This document shows positions 45,846-55,742 of a stretch of DNA of 64,000 nt, in pieces. The stretch lies in contig JAWZYU010000011.1 of the NCBI GenBank assembly GCA_038380435.1, positions 82,746,501 to 82,810,500 on the forward strand. The letters are read 5' to 3'. The translations under genes and the position numbers were made by a program. A model generated the notes under the pieces. The model saw nothing but the letters and a program-made list of their open reading frames with translations, had not been told where the DNA came from and made no database searches. The DNA is from Ryuthela nishihirai. Taxonomy: Eukaryota; Arthropoda; Arachnida; Araneae; Heptathelidae. Numbering within the stretch: the stretch's first letter is position 1; each line of letters starts with the position of its first letter.

Positions 45846-46183
45846 TTTTGCTTTATGGTTTGTGAATGATAGCTGTATTCACTGGAAGGAGAGCTATGCA
45901 CCAATCCCCTGTGATTATTCACAGAACTGGCCAGGCCTAGCACCTAAAGTATGACCCAGCCTTCTCATGGTGCACACTGTTAGTACCTTTTAAAAGAGAT
46001 ACTCTCTTGTGGAAGGGAACAGAAAGGGGGGATGCTAGTTCAGTGTCGCCTACTAATCTGGACTACTATGGAGTGGTCAACCACACAGGATCCTGGTGCT
46101 GACCATATATATGTCAATCAGAATGGAATAATGGCTCTGCGCTTCATTATGGATCCTGAATTTGCTGCACTGGTGGGCATCTG
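45846..46183 (+). repeat. LINE-A 5' region fragment
   Basis: Same sequence as 48655-48985 (TCACTGGAAGGAGAGCTATG, GGCCAGGCCTAGCACCTAA, AAGAGATACTCTCTTGTGG). Ends where copy X3 is inserted. Confidence 0.85.
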
Positions 46184-46187
46184 TTAA

Positions 46188-46645
46188 CCCTTCCAGTGTC
46201 CAGCCTGAAAAACTGGTTTCAATCCAGAGGCCAAGCTATTTTCTCTCTATGCTCAACCAAAAAAAAATTAACTTTAAAACTTTTTTTCAAAATAACTAAT
46301 GAAAGGAATTATGGCATGCTATATGCCAAATTAATCAGCATTTAATTTTGGATTTTCTGAGAATAAAATATTTAACAAAAAAGATGACAAGTTTTATTTT
46401 AATAAGACTTTTTTAGAGTCATGTAGTAAAAAAAATTAATCTGGCAACACAAAAATTTCTTTAAAAAAACAACAACTAATAGACAGAAATGATTATAATG
46501 CACATAAATAGAAAGGCTATTTCAGAAAAACAGAAAAATTATTTTTTTTTGGTTTCAAGTAAATATTTTTCTTGTTTTGTAATTTTTTTTCTCGGTATCA
46601 TACTTTGAGAAAATTCCAGGCTTTAGGCCAATTTATGCTGAGTCA
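46188..46645 (-). mobile_element. Family X copy X3
   Basis: Begins at TTAA (46184-46187) with CCCTTCCAGTGTCCAGCCTG and follows X1 in reverse from 2066 to about 1640. The far end is lost. Confidence 0.75.
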
Positions 46646-46714
46646 GAAAAACAAGTAAACTCAGCAGCGAAGCATGACTTTTTGAATAGGAAAATCAATT
46701 AATAGAAAGAATGC

Positions 46715-46935
46715 TACAACTAAATGGGAATGCCATTCCGATAATCATTGTTTCCAAATCACGGAACTGGAACACCATTCTGGTACTGAATGTTTACGAA
46801 TCATAAACCGGAATGCCATTCCCGTGCTTGATGTTTTGAAATTAATGCTGAAATGCTGAAATTAATGCTGAAAACTAAATTCTGAATCATTGAACAGGAT
46901 CAACAATCCGGTACTTGATGTTTTATAATCTATGA
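46715..46935. repeat. Degenerate minisatellite around GGAATGCCATTCC
   Basis: About four units of 50-70 bp, each with GG[A]A...CCATTC.GTACTTGATGTTT-like sequence. The partial palindrome GGAATGCCATTCC occurs twice. A TGAAATTAATGC unit is duplicated at about 46837-46865. Confidence 0.65.
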
Positions 46936-46989
46936 ATGAAAAGAGTTCTATACTTTTTAAATTAACTATTATCATATTATTATATAAAA

Positions 46990-47185
46990 AAAATATCCCC
47001 TGAAGCAGCTGCTTGCCACAGAGGTCTGACAGGAGTCTGTCAGTTTATATGCAATACTAGAGGGTCTGAAAGGATGGCAGGACCTCAGCAGAAAAATGAC
47101 ACATACATCTATACCTTACCCGGGGCTCGAACCCAGGTCCCTTAGATCAGTATCCAAGCGTACTAACCACTTGACCACGGGACAG
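46990..47185 (-). repeat. SINE-B copy
   Basis: Reverse copy with a clear B box (GGGCTCGAACCC on this strand) at about 47132, and tRNA-like head TGGTCAAGTGGTTAGTACGC. Confidence 0.85.
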
Positions 47186-47604
47186 CTCATATTATTATTT
47201 CTAGGAAAAAATGTGGGGATACTGTGGCCTTGCAACAATGTTATTTTGAGAGTTGATAATGGCCAAAGCGCATGAAAGTAGTTTAATAGAATTTCATTTT
47301 ATTTACTGGGAAGTTAGAACGAAAGTAAAAATTAATATTACAAAAAAAAATTAACAAAATCACCTTCACTAAAGTTCTAAAACTCAAATATTGTCCATTG
47401 TGTTCTGAGTAATATCTCGATTTTGCTCTTTGCTTTTGGTGTTGACACTATGGAATTGTAGTTCAGTTGAAAGTGGGGTAAAGAAAAATATAACCAACTC
47501 TACATTAAAATATTTTCTTAATAAACTCTCAAGTAAAAATTTAATTTTACTTTTATGGATGAAAACAGGTGGGGATATGGGGCATACCTGTGTATCCTCA
47601 GAAA
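47186..47604. other. No gene seen
   Basis: AT-rich intron. A 101-codon ORF at 47430-47735 runs into the fold-back repeat and resembles no family I know; I do not call it a gene. Confidence 0.6.
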
Positions 47605-48215
47605 ATGAGTCTTTGTATTATATACATGCATTGGACAGAAAAATGGAAACATTTCCACGTTATCTCAATAAAAAATCACAATTAGAGCTCAATAACTTCT
47701 TCAATATGATTTTAAAAAAATTTATATATGTCTAAAGATAAAGATCTCAATAAAATCTGTCTAAATTTTGATATTAAACAATATTCGTTCAGTGTTCAGA
47801 GTTATGAACGCTGGAATATATTTAACAAGCTACAAAAAATTGACCCCAAAATTTAATTAAAATAGGTTGAGATCAGAGATCATAGTTGACTCTAGTAGGG
47901 TGTAGGGTGCATTGCACTCGTTACCGATCTTTTAATCTCTTTTAAAATCCTTTTTTTTTTCTGTGTTAATTAAAATTTGAGTTTTTTTTTGTAGCCTGTT
48001 AAATATTCAAGTGTTCATAACTCTTTGAATGAGAAAAAATGTTTAAAATATGGATTTAGACTGATTTGATTGAGGTCTTTAATTTATCTTTAGACATATT
48101 TTTCACTAAAAATCATATTGAAGAAGTTATTGAGTTCTGAATGTAATTATCTATTGAAATAACATGGAACGATTTCCAATTTTCAGTCCAGTACCAGTAT
48201 ATATAAATATGAGTT
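47605..48215. repeat. Imperfect fold-back element, arms about 220 bp
   Basis: The left arm (about 47610-47845) and right arm (about 47995-48210) are imperfect complements. Shared landmarks include CTCAATAACTTCTTCAATATG at 47690 and its complement at about 48114, TATGTCTAAAGATAAA, and AGAGTTATGAAC. The unrelated centre (about 47860-47960) includes TAGGGTGTAGGGTGCATTG. Confidence 0.8.
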
Positions 48216-48304
48216 ACCTCAGAGCAACAAAGGAAGGGTAAACTGAGGATGCAATTTTCCCCTCATTCAGGAATTTATTTTTAAGCAACCATTTATTCAT
48301 CAGC

Positions 48305-48447
48305 ATCCCAGTGGCCGAATTATTAGCTTGCTTGACTACTGATCTAGGAACCTAGGTTCAAGCCCTGCATAACAGACAAGTATATCATACTGACAGGCTC
48401 ATGTAAGATTTATGTGGCCAGCATCTGCTTGACGGGGCATTTTATTT
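48305..48447 (+). repeat. SINE-B copy, shortened
   Basis: CCCAGTGGCCGAATTATTAGC (A box) and AGGTTCAAGCCC (B box). Part of the body is deleted before the ACTGACAGGCTC tail. Confidence 0.8.
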
Positions 48448-49181
48448 ATTTATTCATTAATTTGCATCAATAAAAATGTCAACCAAATTTTTTATTAATA
48501 TTATAATAATTAGAAATATTATAAAAATTAGAACCCATAACTAGAAATATTTTGGCTAATTTTGCCTATTGTAGATAAAAGAATTATGTGTAAAATCCAA
48601 ATTTCATTCTTGTTATTTTTCATTTTAATTGATATTGTGCACTTGAGTGGTCTGTAAATGGTAGATAGGTAGTCACTGGAAGGAGATCTATGCACCAATA
48701 CCGTGTCGATGCATAGAACCGGCCAGACCTAGCACCTAATGTCTGACCCCGCCTTCTCATGGTGCAGACCGTTAGTACCTTTCAAAAGAGATACTCTCTT
48801 GTGGAATTGAATGGAAGTGGAGAGCTGCCAGATTAGTGTGGCCTACTGATCTGGACAACTATGGCTACTTTTCGTTTTTTTTTTCAACCACACAGGGTCC
48901 TGGTGCTGAACATATAAACCTACTAGACTGATATAAGGCTCTGAGCTCGATTATGGATCCTGAATTTGCTGCTCTGGTGGGCTTCTGTGGAGGGAAAATC
49001 TTCCACTATGTTTTCTGTTTGTGGGTTGACACCCCAACTGAATAGATTCACAGGATATGTTTATCAGCTGGTGGATAATCCTGAGCGGAGGTCATCACAG
49101 GTACTGAACTCTTTGCTTCTATTGGCATCGTCAAATTCTACATTGGAGGAAGTCTTTTAGTGTAGATGGCTTCAGCCTTTA

Positions 49182-49784
49182 GTGGTGGGGGGAACAGGAC
49201 TTTACCCCATGTCTGTGATTAGGGGGCTGTTTGATATTGTTGGCATTCCCTCTCTCAATAAACATAGTTTCTTTAAACATCCCACTAACCATTTTCTCTC
49301 CATAGGTAGTTGGAATGCAAGGACTCTGCACAGAGCCTTTTCTCTTGATGTCCTCACACAAGAATTCCACCGTCATAATTTAGATATTCTTGGCTTGCAA
49401 GAAATCAGATGGACAGATAAAGGTCAGATTCTTAAAAATAATATTAAATTTCTCTTTTCAGGGAGGGAAGATAATAAGCATCGCCAAGGCGTGGGTCTGC
49501 TTCTCAGCAGACATGCTAGTGATGCTCTTCTAGGATATGAGTGCATTAATGAAAGGTTTTTTACAGCAAAATTTCAGACAAGCGTTAAAGACTTGAATGT
49601 TATCTGCTGTTATGCCCTCACTGAGGATGCTGATGAGAATGAGAAGGATAGGTTTTACGGACAACTTCAGGATATTTTGAATTCTGTCAAGAAAGGAGAT
49701 ATTACGCTTGTTCTTGGTGACTTCAATGCCAAAGTTGGTACTGACTCTGATCTTTGGGGAGGATTTGGGTTGTTTTACCTCTGA
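49182..49784 (+). pseudogene. LINE-A copy 5 endonuclease, interrupted by SINE-C
   Basis: A 200-codon open piece with WNARTLH (R-to-A-type variant of WNVRTLH), LGLQEIRW, CCYALTEDA and LVLGDFNAKVG. It runs out of family sequence at the SINE-C insertion. The remainder (ILINSKWASS, SDHYLV) continues after 50090. Confidence 0.85.
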
Positions 49785-50088
49785 GCAGCACTTTTTTGCA
49801 CACCATGGGCTAAATGGCCAGGTCACAAGGACCCCAAAGGCTCAGAGAAGGTTGGGGGGAGGGGACCCACTGGAAGTTATTGGGAGACAAATGGTAGCCT
49901 CCCGTCAAGTCCATCCAGTGTGTTCTTTAACGTGCATGGGGCCATGGCTTAACATCCCATCTGACGGATGGCAGCGTCTCCAAGCCCATCTGTGTCCCCT
50001 ACTGACTGTGGGCAGGGTGGGGAGCTTTGCGGAGATAAATCTCAACGCTGACCCAGCTGGGACTCGAATTCGGGAGGAGTGGTATACT
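49768..50088 (-). repeat. SINE-C copy nested in LINE-A
   Basis: Same unit as 33263-33628. The LINE sequence around it reads GGGGAGGATT on the left and GGGAGGAGT on the right, a plausible short target duplication of GGGGAGGAGT. The head-side end here reads GGGACTCGAATTCGG, a B-box-like sequence. Confidence 0.85.
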
Positions 50089-50877
50089 CTTTGGTATTGG
50101 TAGCTGCAATGGGCAACATCTCCTACAGGTAAGTAAACTCAATGGTTTCAGAATAACTAACAATTATTACAAACCCTGCAACATACATAAGTACACATGG
50201 GTTTCACCTGATGGGCTGCATAAGAATATGATTGATTACATATTAATTAACAGCAAATGGGCTAGTTCTGTTAGGAATACCAGGGCATATAGGGGAGCTG
50301 AAATTGGATCTGACCATTACCTTGTTAAAAGTGTCTTGCAACTTAAACTTAAAAATAATTAATGTTTTGTGTGGTAGAAAATGGACAGGTACACAGGGAT
50401 TGAAGGATAAACAAGGTAAGGTTATAGAAGGTGAGGATTCTGTCATGGCTAGGTGGGCTGCGCATTTCAATGATGTTCTAAACAACGTGGTTAGTTCTAC
50501 TCCCATTGTTTGTAATGATAGATGCGTTAGACTTTAATGTTGGCCCTATATCATAGTCTGTAGTTACATTAGCTATTTCTAAACTTAAATTAGAAAGAAG
50601 ATAACTGGGAACTTGATGCTTTTGATATTAGATGCTTATGTGCAATCTTGGGCATTAGGTGGTTGAACTTTGTAAGTAATGATGAGGTTAAGCAAAGGAG
50701 TCAGCAACTTCTTTTGAGCAGCCTATTCTGCAGGGACTGTGTTTGTTTGCCCAAGTTGCCCATATGCATAACTATAGATTAGCAAATAAGATTATGAAGA
50801 GTGTGCCTAAAGACCTTAGAAAAAGGAGGAAACCTAGGATGCAGTGGACAGAAAATGCTAATTCTTGTCTTGGACTA

Positions 50878-51215
50878 TAGCAGAACAATGAGGCATCCTC
50901 AATGTATACATATTCCTCATGCCAGAACAAACTGTAAATATCACATGCCGAGTTTATCGTATTTGGAACTCTCTACCTACTGATGTTGTGTTGTCCCCAA
51001 CTTTGCATATTTTCCAAGATCGCATAAATATAGTCAACTTGGCCAAGTTTCTAAAATGTTTTATTTTGTTATGTAGGTAATTATATGTTCTCAGTGTGTG
51101 TACCATAGCGTAAATCACAACAAGTGTTAACTACATTGTAAATATTTCTCTGTTTCTGATGTCTTGGGTGGTTACATTGTTAGCATATACCTTCCTCTCA
51201 ATCAATAAATAATAA
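50878..51215 (+). pseudogene. 3' tail of a third LINE type (CR1/Jockey-like)
   Basis: Encodes, over one frameshift, IPHARTNCKYH then RVYRIWNSLPTDVV and SPTLHIFQDRI, the typical C-terminal end of CR1/Jockey/I-type RTs (R.WNSLP...F). Ends TCAATCAATAAATAATAAG. Nested in LINE-A copy 5, and 5'-truncated. Confidence 0.75.
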
Positions 51216-51370
51216 GTTAGAATTGGTCTTCAGTGGTGAGATGCAACAGATGTCACTCAAGAGAGATGTGTTTGGAGAACTAAATGCACAATCTGGTTAG
51301 TAGTGAACTAAATTGCACAATCTGGTTGGACTTCTGTAGCCCAAGGCTGCTTGAAGATGATGATGAATAT

Positions 51371-51619
51371 TTTTGGGACACTAATTTAATAATTAACCAC
51401 TCCAGGATCCCTGTTGATTACACATGTTGACAAAATCAGAAATGAGAGGCCCAAGACATCCATGTCTGGTTATAATGGAAAAAAAAAATTTTTTTTTCAA
51501 AAACAGAAATTGCCATTTGAAAATTTTGTTACATATATCTTATACAAATATGTAATTTAAACTTGAAATATTATATTTTCTTTTTTTTCCATTTGAAGCA
51601 TATTTTATTAAGCTAGTAT
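51371..51619. other. No gene; a TTAA-CC start at 51392
   Basis: AT-rich. TTAACCACTCCAGG might be another TTAA-type terminus, without a clear partner. Confidence 0.35.
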
Positions 51620-51902
51620 TAATATTTAATATTGTATGATTTTACTGTTTCAGCATTAACCGCTCTTGAGCAACCACTAATCTACATTCTGATTACATTG
51701 CTTTTCTTAGTTATACTAAGGTTTTTTTTTTACTTAAGGAGGTTCCTTAAAAGTTCCAAAGTTATAGATGTAAATTTATATTACCATTTATATGATTATT
51801 TCTGATATATATATATATAAGTTGTGTCTCCTTGCATTATGTAGGCTGGTTGCTCAAGAGCAGTTAATGCTGAAACAGCAAAATCGTGAAATATTAAATA
51901 TT
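51620..51902. mobile_element. MITE with long terminal inverted repeats
   Basis: The left end TAATATTTAATATT...GTTTCAGCATTAACCGCTC TTGAGCAACCA-type arm is repeated inverted at 51846-51902, with about 55 bp of near-complementary sequence. TTAA occurs inside both arms (51656-51659 and 51864-51867). No ORF. Confidence 0.8.
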
Positions 51903-52100
51903 TTTTAAACCTTTTGCTGTGTATTGTTAAATACAATATAAATGCTTTGTTAAAGCCATCTGATTATTTCTTCGAAGTGATATATGGTATTGCTGAGTTG
52001 TTCGTTAACATGCTCTATTCTGAAGCTTTAATAAAGGAAGATTCTGGAAATAATTTCTAAGTGAATACCTATTTTTTTTCTGTCTTAAAACTATTTCAAT

Positions 52101-52313
52101 ATGTCCAGAATTATTTTTATCATTCATCCCAACATTCAACCATGCTCTCTGGATACTGAACCCAAAACCACAATTAAAAATAACTTGCTTAAAAATATCC
52201 CAGAATTATATATATGTCCAGAATTATTTTTATCATTCATCCCAACATTCAACCATGCTCTCTGGATACTGAACCCAAAACCACAATTAAAAATAACTTG
52301 CTTAAAAATATCC
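52101..52313. repeat. Tandem duplication, period 113 bp
   Basis: ATGTCCAGAATTATTTTTAT at 52101 and 52214, followed by identical sequence to AAAAATATCC. Related to part of X1 at about 105-155. Confidence 0.88.
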
Positions 52314-52324
52314 TAGATTTACAA

Positions 52325-54600
52325 TTAATCCATCCAGGCAGAAAAATAAGTTTCCATCCACAGGCCAAGTTATTTCTCCCTATACTCAGCCAAAAAAAAA
52401 AAACTTTAACTTTATAACTTTTTTGCCAAATAACTAATGAAAGAAATTATGGCATGTTTATATACCAAATTAATCAGCATTTAATTCTCGATATTCTGAA
52501 AATAAAGTATTTAACAAAATAGATATGTTTTATTTTAATAGGACTTTTTTAGAGTCATGTAGTAAAAAATGCATCTGGCAACAAAAATAAAAAAACTAGC
52601 AGACAGAAATGATTACAATGCACATAAATAGAATGGCTATATATCTCCGAATAACAAAAAAAAATTTTTTTTTGGTTTTAAGTAAATATTTCTGTCTTTT
52701 TTAATTCTTTTCTTGGTAGACTGAGAAAATTCCAGGCTTTTAGCCAATTATGCTGAGTCACATGTCAACTTTAGAATTTAAAAAAAAAAATAACCAATCA
52801 ACAGAAATAGGTCATGTTATATATCAAATTAAACAGAATTTAATTAAGAATTTTATAAAAAAAAATAAATAATGTAAACAAATTTCCAAGCATATTGATT
52901 TTAATAAGCCTTTTCCAATGTGATATGGTGAAAAAAAAAGATCACACTTATACAATTAAGGGTTCACTTTGGAAAACCTTCTAATAAAAATAGTTAAATT
53001 ATATATTTATCGAAAGGAAATTTCCTCCCGAATAATATAATATTCAACCTGAAATATGATTTTTATTTCTTTTAATGATTCTTTTCAGTATCGTATAGTT
53101 TTTAACAAGGCCAGTGTTATACAACATGACTTGGACTTCTCACATTCATGGGATTTTCTGAACTGTTTATGAAATAAAAAAAAAACTTCATTGGCTGCCT
53201 TTTTTTTTACTAAACATTATGAATTTTTTCTTTGGTTGTTAAAGTTTGGCAATCTTGACTAAGTGCAGAAAGGTTTGTACACCAAGGATCAGCCCTTCCT
53301 GAAATTGAATATAACCCAATGGGATGTTAAATAAAATATCCTCAACTGTTTTCTAACATATCATAAATAATCTATGTAATCTTTCGATTTTGTATGACCT
53401 GAAACAAAGTGCAATTTTTTTATGCAGAAAAAATTTGATTAGGTATGTCATTTGTGTTCACGGTTACTTGCATTGTGGTTTCATAACGTAACCACTTACA
53501 AAAGTTAAATTTTTTTTTGCAAAAAGGAAGTATACTCCATCATTTTTCTACACATAAAGACGGCCCTACCAAATGTTATTAATATCGGAAATAAAATCAA
53601 AATTCGTGCTTCAAAGGGTTAAATAACTTTTGTTACATTAAAAACATGCAATTTAAAGCTTATAACAACACAAAGCAATAATAAACTAAGTGCAGAAAGG
53701 TTTGTACACCAAGGATCAGCCCTTCCTGAAATTGCTCTCCCAAATGATAGCCAATTTCCGTAGCAAGGAAATCTATTTTGCTTCCTATCCAAGACATTCA
53801 ATTTCAGAAAATGGTACAAGCTGAAAGTTTTTTTTTTATTATTGAAAAAGCAAGAAATAATAAAAGAAAAATTACATATAACCCAATGGGATGTTAAATA
53901 AAATATCCTCAACAACTTTTAAGCCGGCCTCCAATCTAGCATAACTCAGAAAGATTGAGAAATCAGCCAATCAAAAGTTCGCTAACTAATGGAAGTCAAT
54001 CTACAGAAATTAATTTGCTGCCATATCCAAGACCTCATTTATTTTCAGAAAAATTAACATATAGCCTAATGTGATGTTAAAATATCCAGAGCAACAAGTT
54101 GTAGGTCAGCCATACGATATAACACAACTATGAAAAAAATCAATACTTATCGATTGGCCAAAAGACCACTAATTTCCGAAAATAAATCTACTGAAAACTA
54201 ACTAAGGTTAAAATATAAAAAAAGGAAATACTAACTTTAACAAGGGTATCCAATATGCTGCACCAAAACTGTAAAAAACATTACAGCACAAGGAATGGAG
54301 ATAGCATGTGTCAGCCATCTATGTCTTGTTTGACTTAGTGAAGCATAACCAATTAAATGCAGATGCATCCAGAATTTCTGAGAAGGATGTGTTTACTTTC
54401 AGTTTTGATTTGAAAAATGCTGGGAAAAATGATAAAAATAACTTGGGAATAATGAAATAGGTTTATGACAGAAAAGAGTGTGAAATGGAAAAAAAAAATT
54501 GCGGCAGGTATTTTGTAATTACTTCCAAATTTATCGTTTTTAAAAATAGATTTTTTTTAGCATTTTTAAAAACAGCAGTTTGTTTGTTATTTTTAGGAGA
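52325..54600 (-). mobile_element. Family X copy X4, inverted relative to X1
   Basis: Runs opposite to 1-2066, from TTAATCCATCCAGG (52325) to the equivalent of position 1 near 54590. Interrupted and partly duplicated around 53258-53735: AAGTGCAGAAAGGTTTGTAC occurs at both 53261 and about 53690, and TAACCCAATGGGATG at both 53315 and about 53880. Confidence 0.75.
53348..53685 (+). repeat. Copied piggyBac 3' end plus 3' flank
   Basis: Nearly identical (about 98% by eye) to 57858-58195: the last part of the piggyBac at 55743-58132, its TTAA, and about 59 bases of flank beyond it (ACTTTTGTTACATTAAAAAC...). Confidence 0.9.
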
Positions 54601-55057
54601 TTTTGGAAATTTAAGGAAATATTTGTTGATAATAGTTCAAACCGAACATAATAGTTCAAATCAAACTTGTGAGCTTAAATCAGAAGGTTGCTTCAGCAAA
54701 TAGGAACATTAACAAGCAAATCCATCAATACTGTTTAGTGCTTCTAAGAAATGGCAATCGGATGGCTTTATAAAATTATTTATATTGTAGTTCAATAAAA
54801 TATGCATCAAATTAAAAAAACAAAATATTATTTTTGAAGCCTGAATTACATATTTTTATAAGATATATAAACTAAACTACAACGGTAATTTTTATTTTTT
54901 AAAAATCGCATTTTTTTTTTGTTGAACTAAAAACGAAAGCAATGTCCTTGGCCCATTTATGCAGATTCTCCAGATGTATACAGATGATGTGGACATTGGA
55001 AGGGTTATTTGATTTAGATTCTGGCAAGCTTTCATAAAAAGAATTATTCTTCAAGCC
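54601..55057. other. No gene seen
   Basis: AT-rich intron. Open frames at 54485-54703 and 54899-55105 are not recognisable. Confidence 0.6.
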
Positions 55058-55222
55058 GTTGCTTGTCATAAAGGTCTCACAGGAGTGTATAAAATATATA
55101 TTCACAATATGATCAGTGATGAAAGTGAGACTTCACCGAAACAAAACATTGTTCCTTATCTGGGGCTCGTTCCAGATCTCATTCAGCAGTAGCCAAGTAA
55201 GCTAATCACTTGGCTGTTGAGG
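55058..55222 (-). repeat. SINE-B copy, strongly decayed
   Basis: Recognised by TCTGGGGCTCGTTCCAG (B-box region), AGCCAAGTAAGCTAATCACTTGG (head) and GTCATAAAGGTCTCACAGGAG (tail). Confidence 0.6.
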
Positions 55223-55738
55223 TTAAATTTTTTCGCAAAAGTCATTGTAATATGGTCGAATGTCTATTGATTTTTGGGAAGAATGACTTATAACTGAAAC
55301 TGTAATATATAAAAAATAATAATATAAATAAAACTAAACTACAAATATATGTAAAGAAATTTCCCTACAATATTACATAAAAAAAAAATCAATCAATGAA
55401 ACTAAAAGCATTCAAAAGCAAAATCATCCTAAGAACTATTCAGCTGCAAAACGCAAAGAATTCAGAAGCTGAAGGATGAAGAGACTTGGTGTAGTTAACT
55501 TTCTGTTGTAATGTTTTCCTCCTATTGCAGCTATTTTTAGAAATCAGTTTATATCCTCCCTTCTGTAGTTAATCTCACTCCCATAAACCCCTAGCAAAAG
55601 AGTGATATTCTGTGCTATCTGTTGAGCAATAATTAGTGTAGAATCGCTTTTGTTTTACCTTAATGAGCATCAGCCAACCCAAGTCTAAGAACTGGTGAAA
55701 AATAATTATCTGTGCCTTAAGCAATATAGCAAAATAGC
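55223..55738. other. No gene seen
   Basis: AT-rich intron up to the TTAA target of the piggyBac element. Confidence 0.6.
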
Positions 55739-55742
55739 TTAA

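Larger units (their letters stand above)
48655..51370 (+). mobile_element. LINE-A copy 5 with deletions and nested insertions
   Basis: Starts with the longest 5' region in the window, then endonuclease, a nested SINE-C (49768-50088), more endonuclease, a jump from the SDHYLVKSVLQL region to the linker at about 50356, a jump to the C-terminal region at about 50592, a nested LINE tail (50878-51215) and the normal 3' end with GAT repeats at about 51355. Most of the RT is gone. Confidence 0.85.

Noticed and set aside
47430..47735. 101-codon ORF in an otherwise empty stretch
   Set aside because: It ends inside the left arm of a fold-back repeat, its composition is like the AT-rich background, and there is no recognisable domain.
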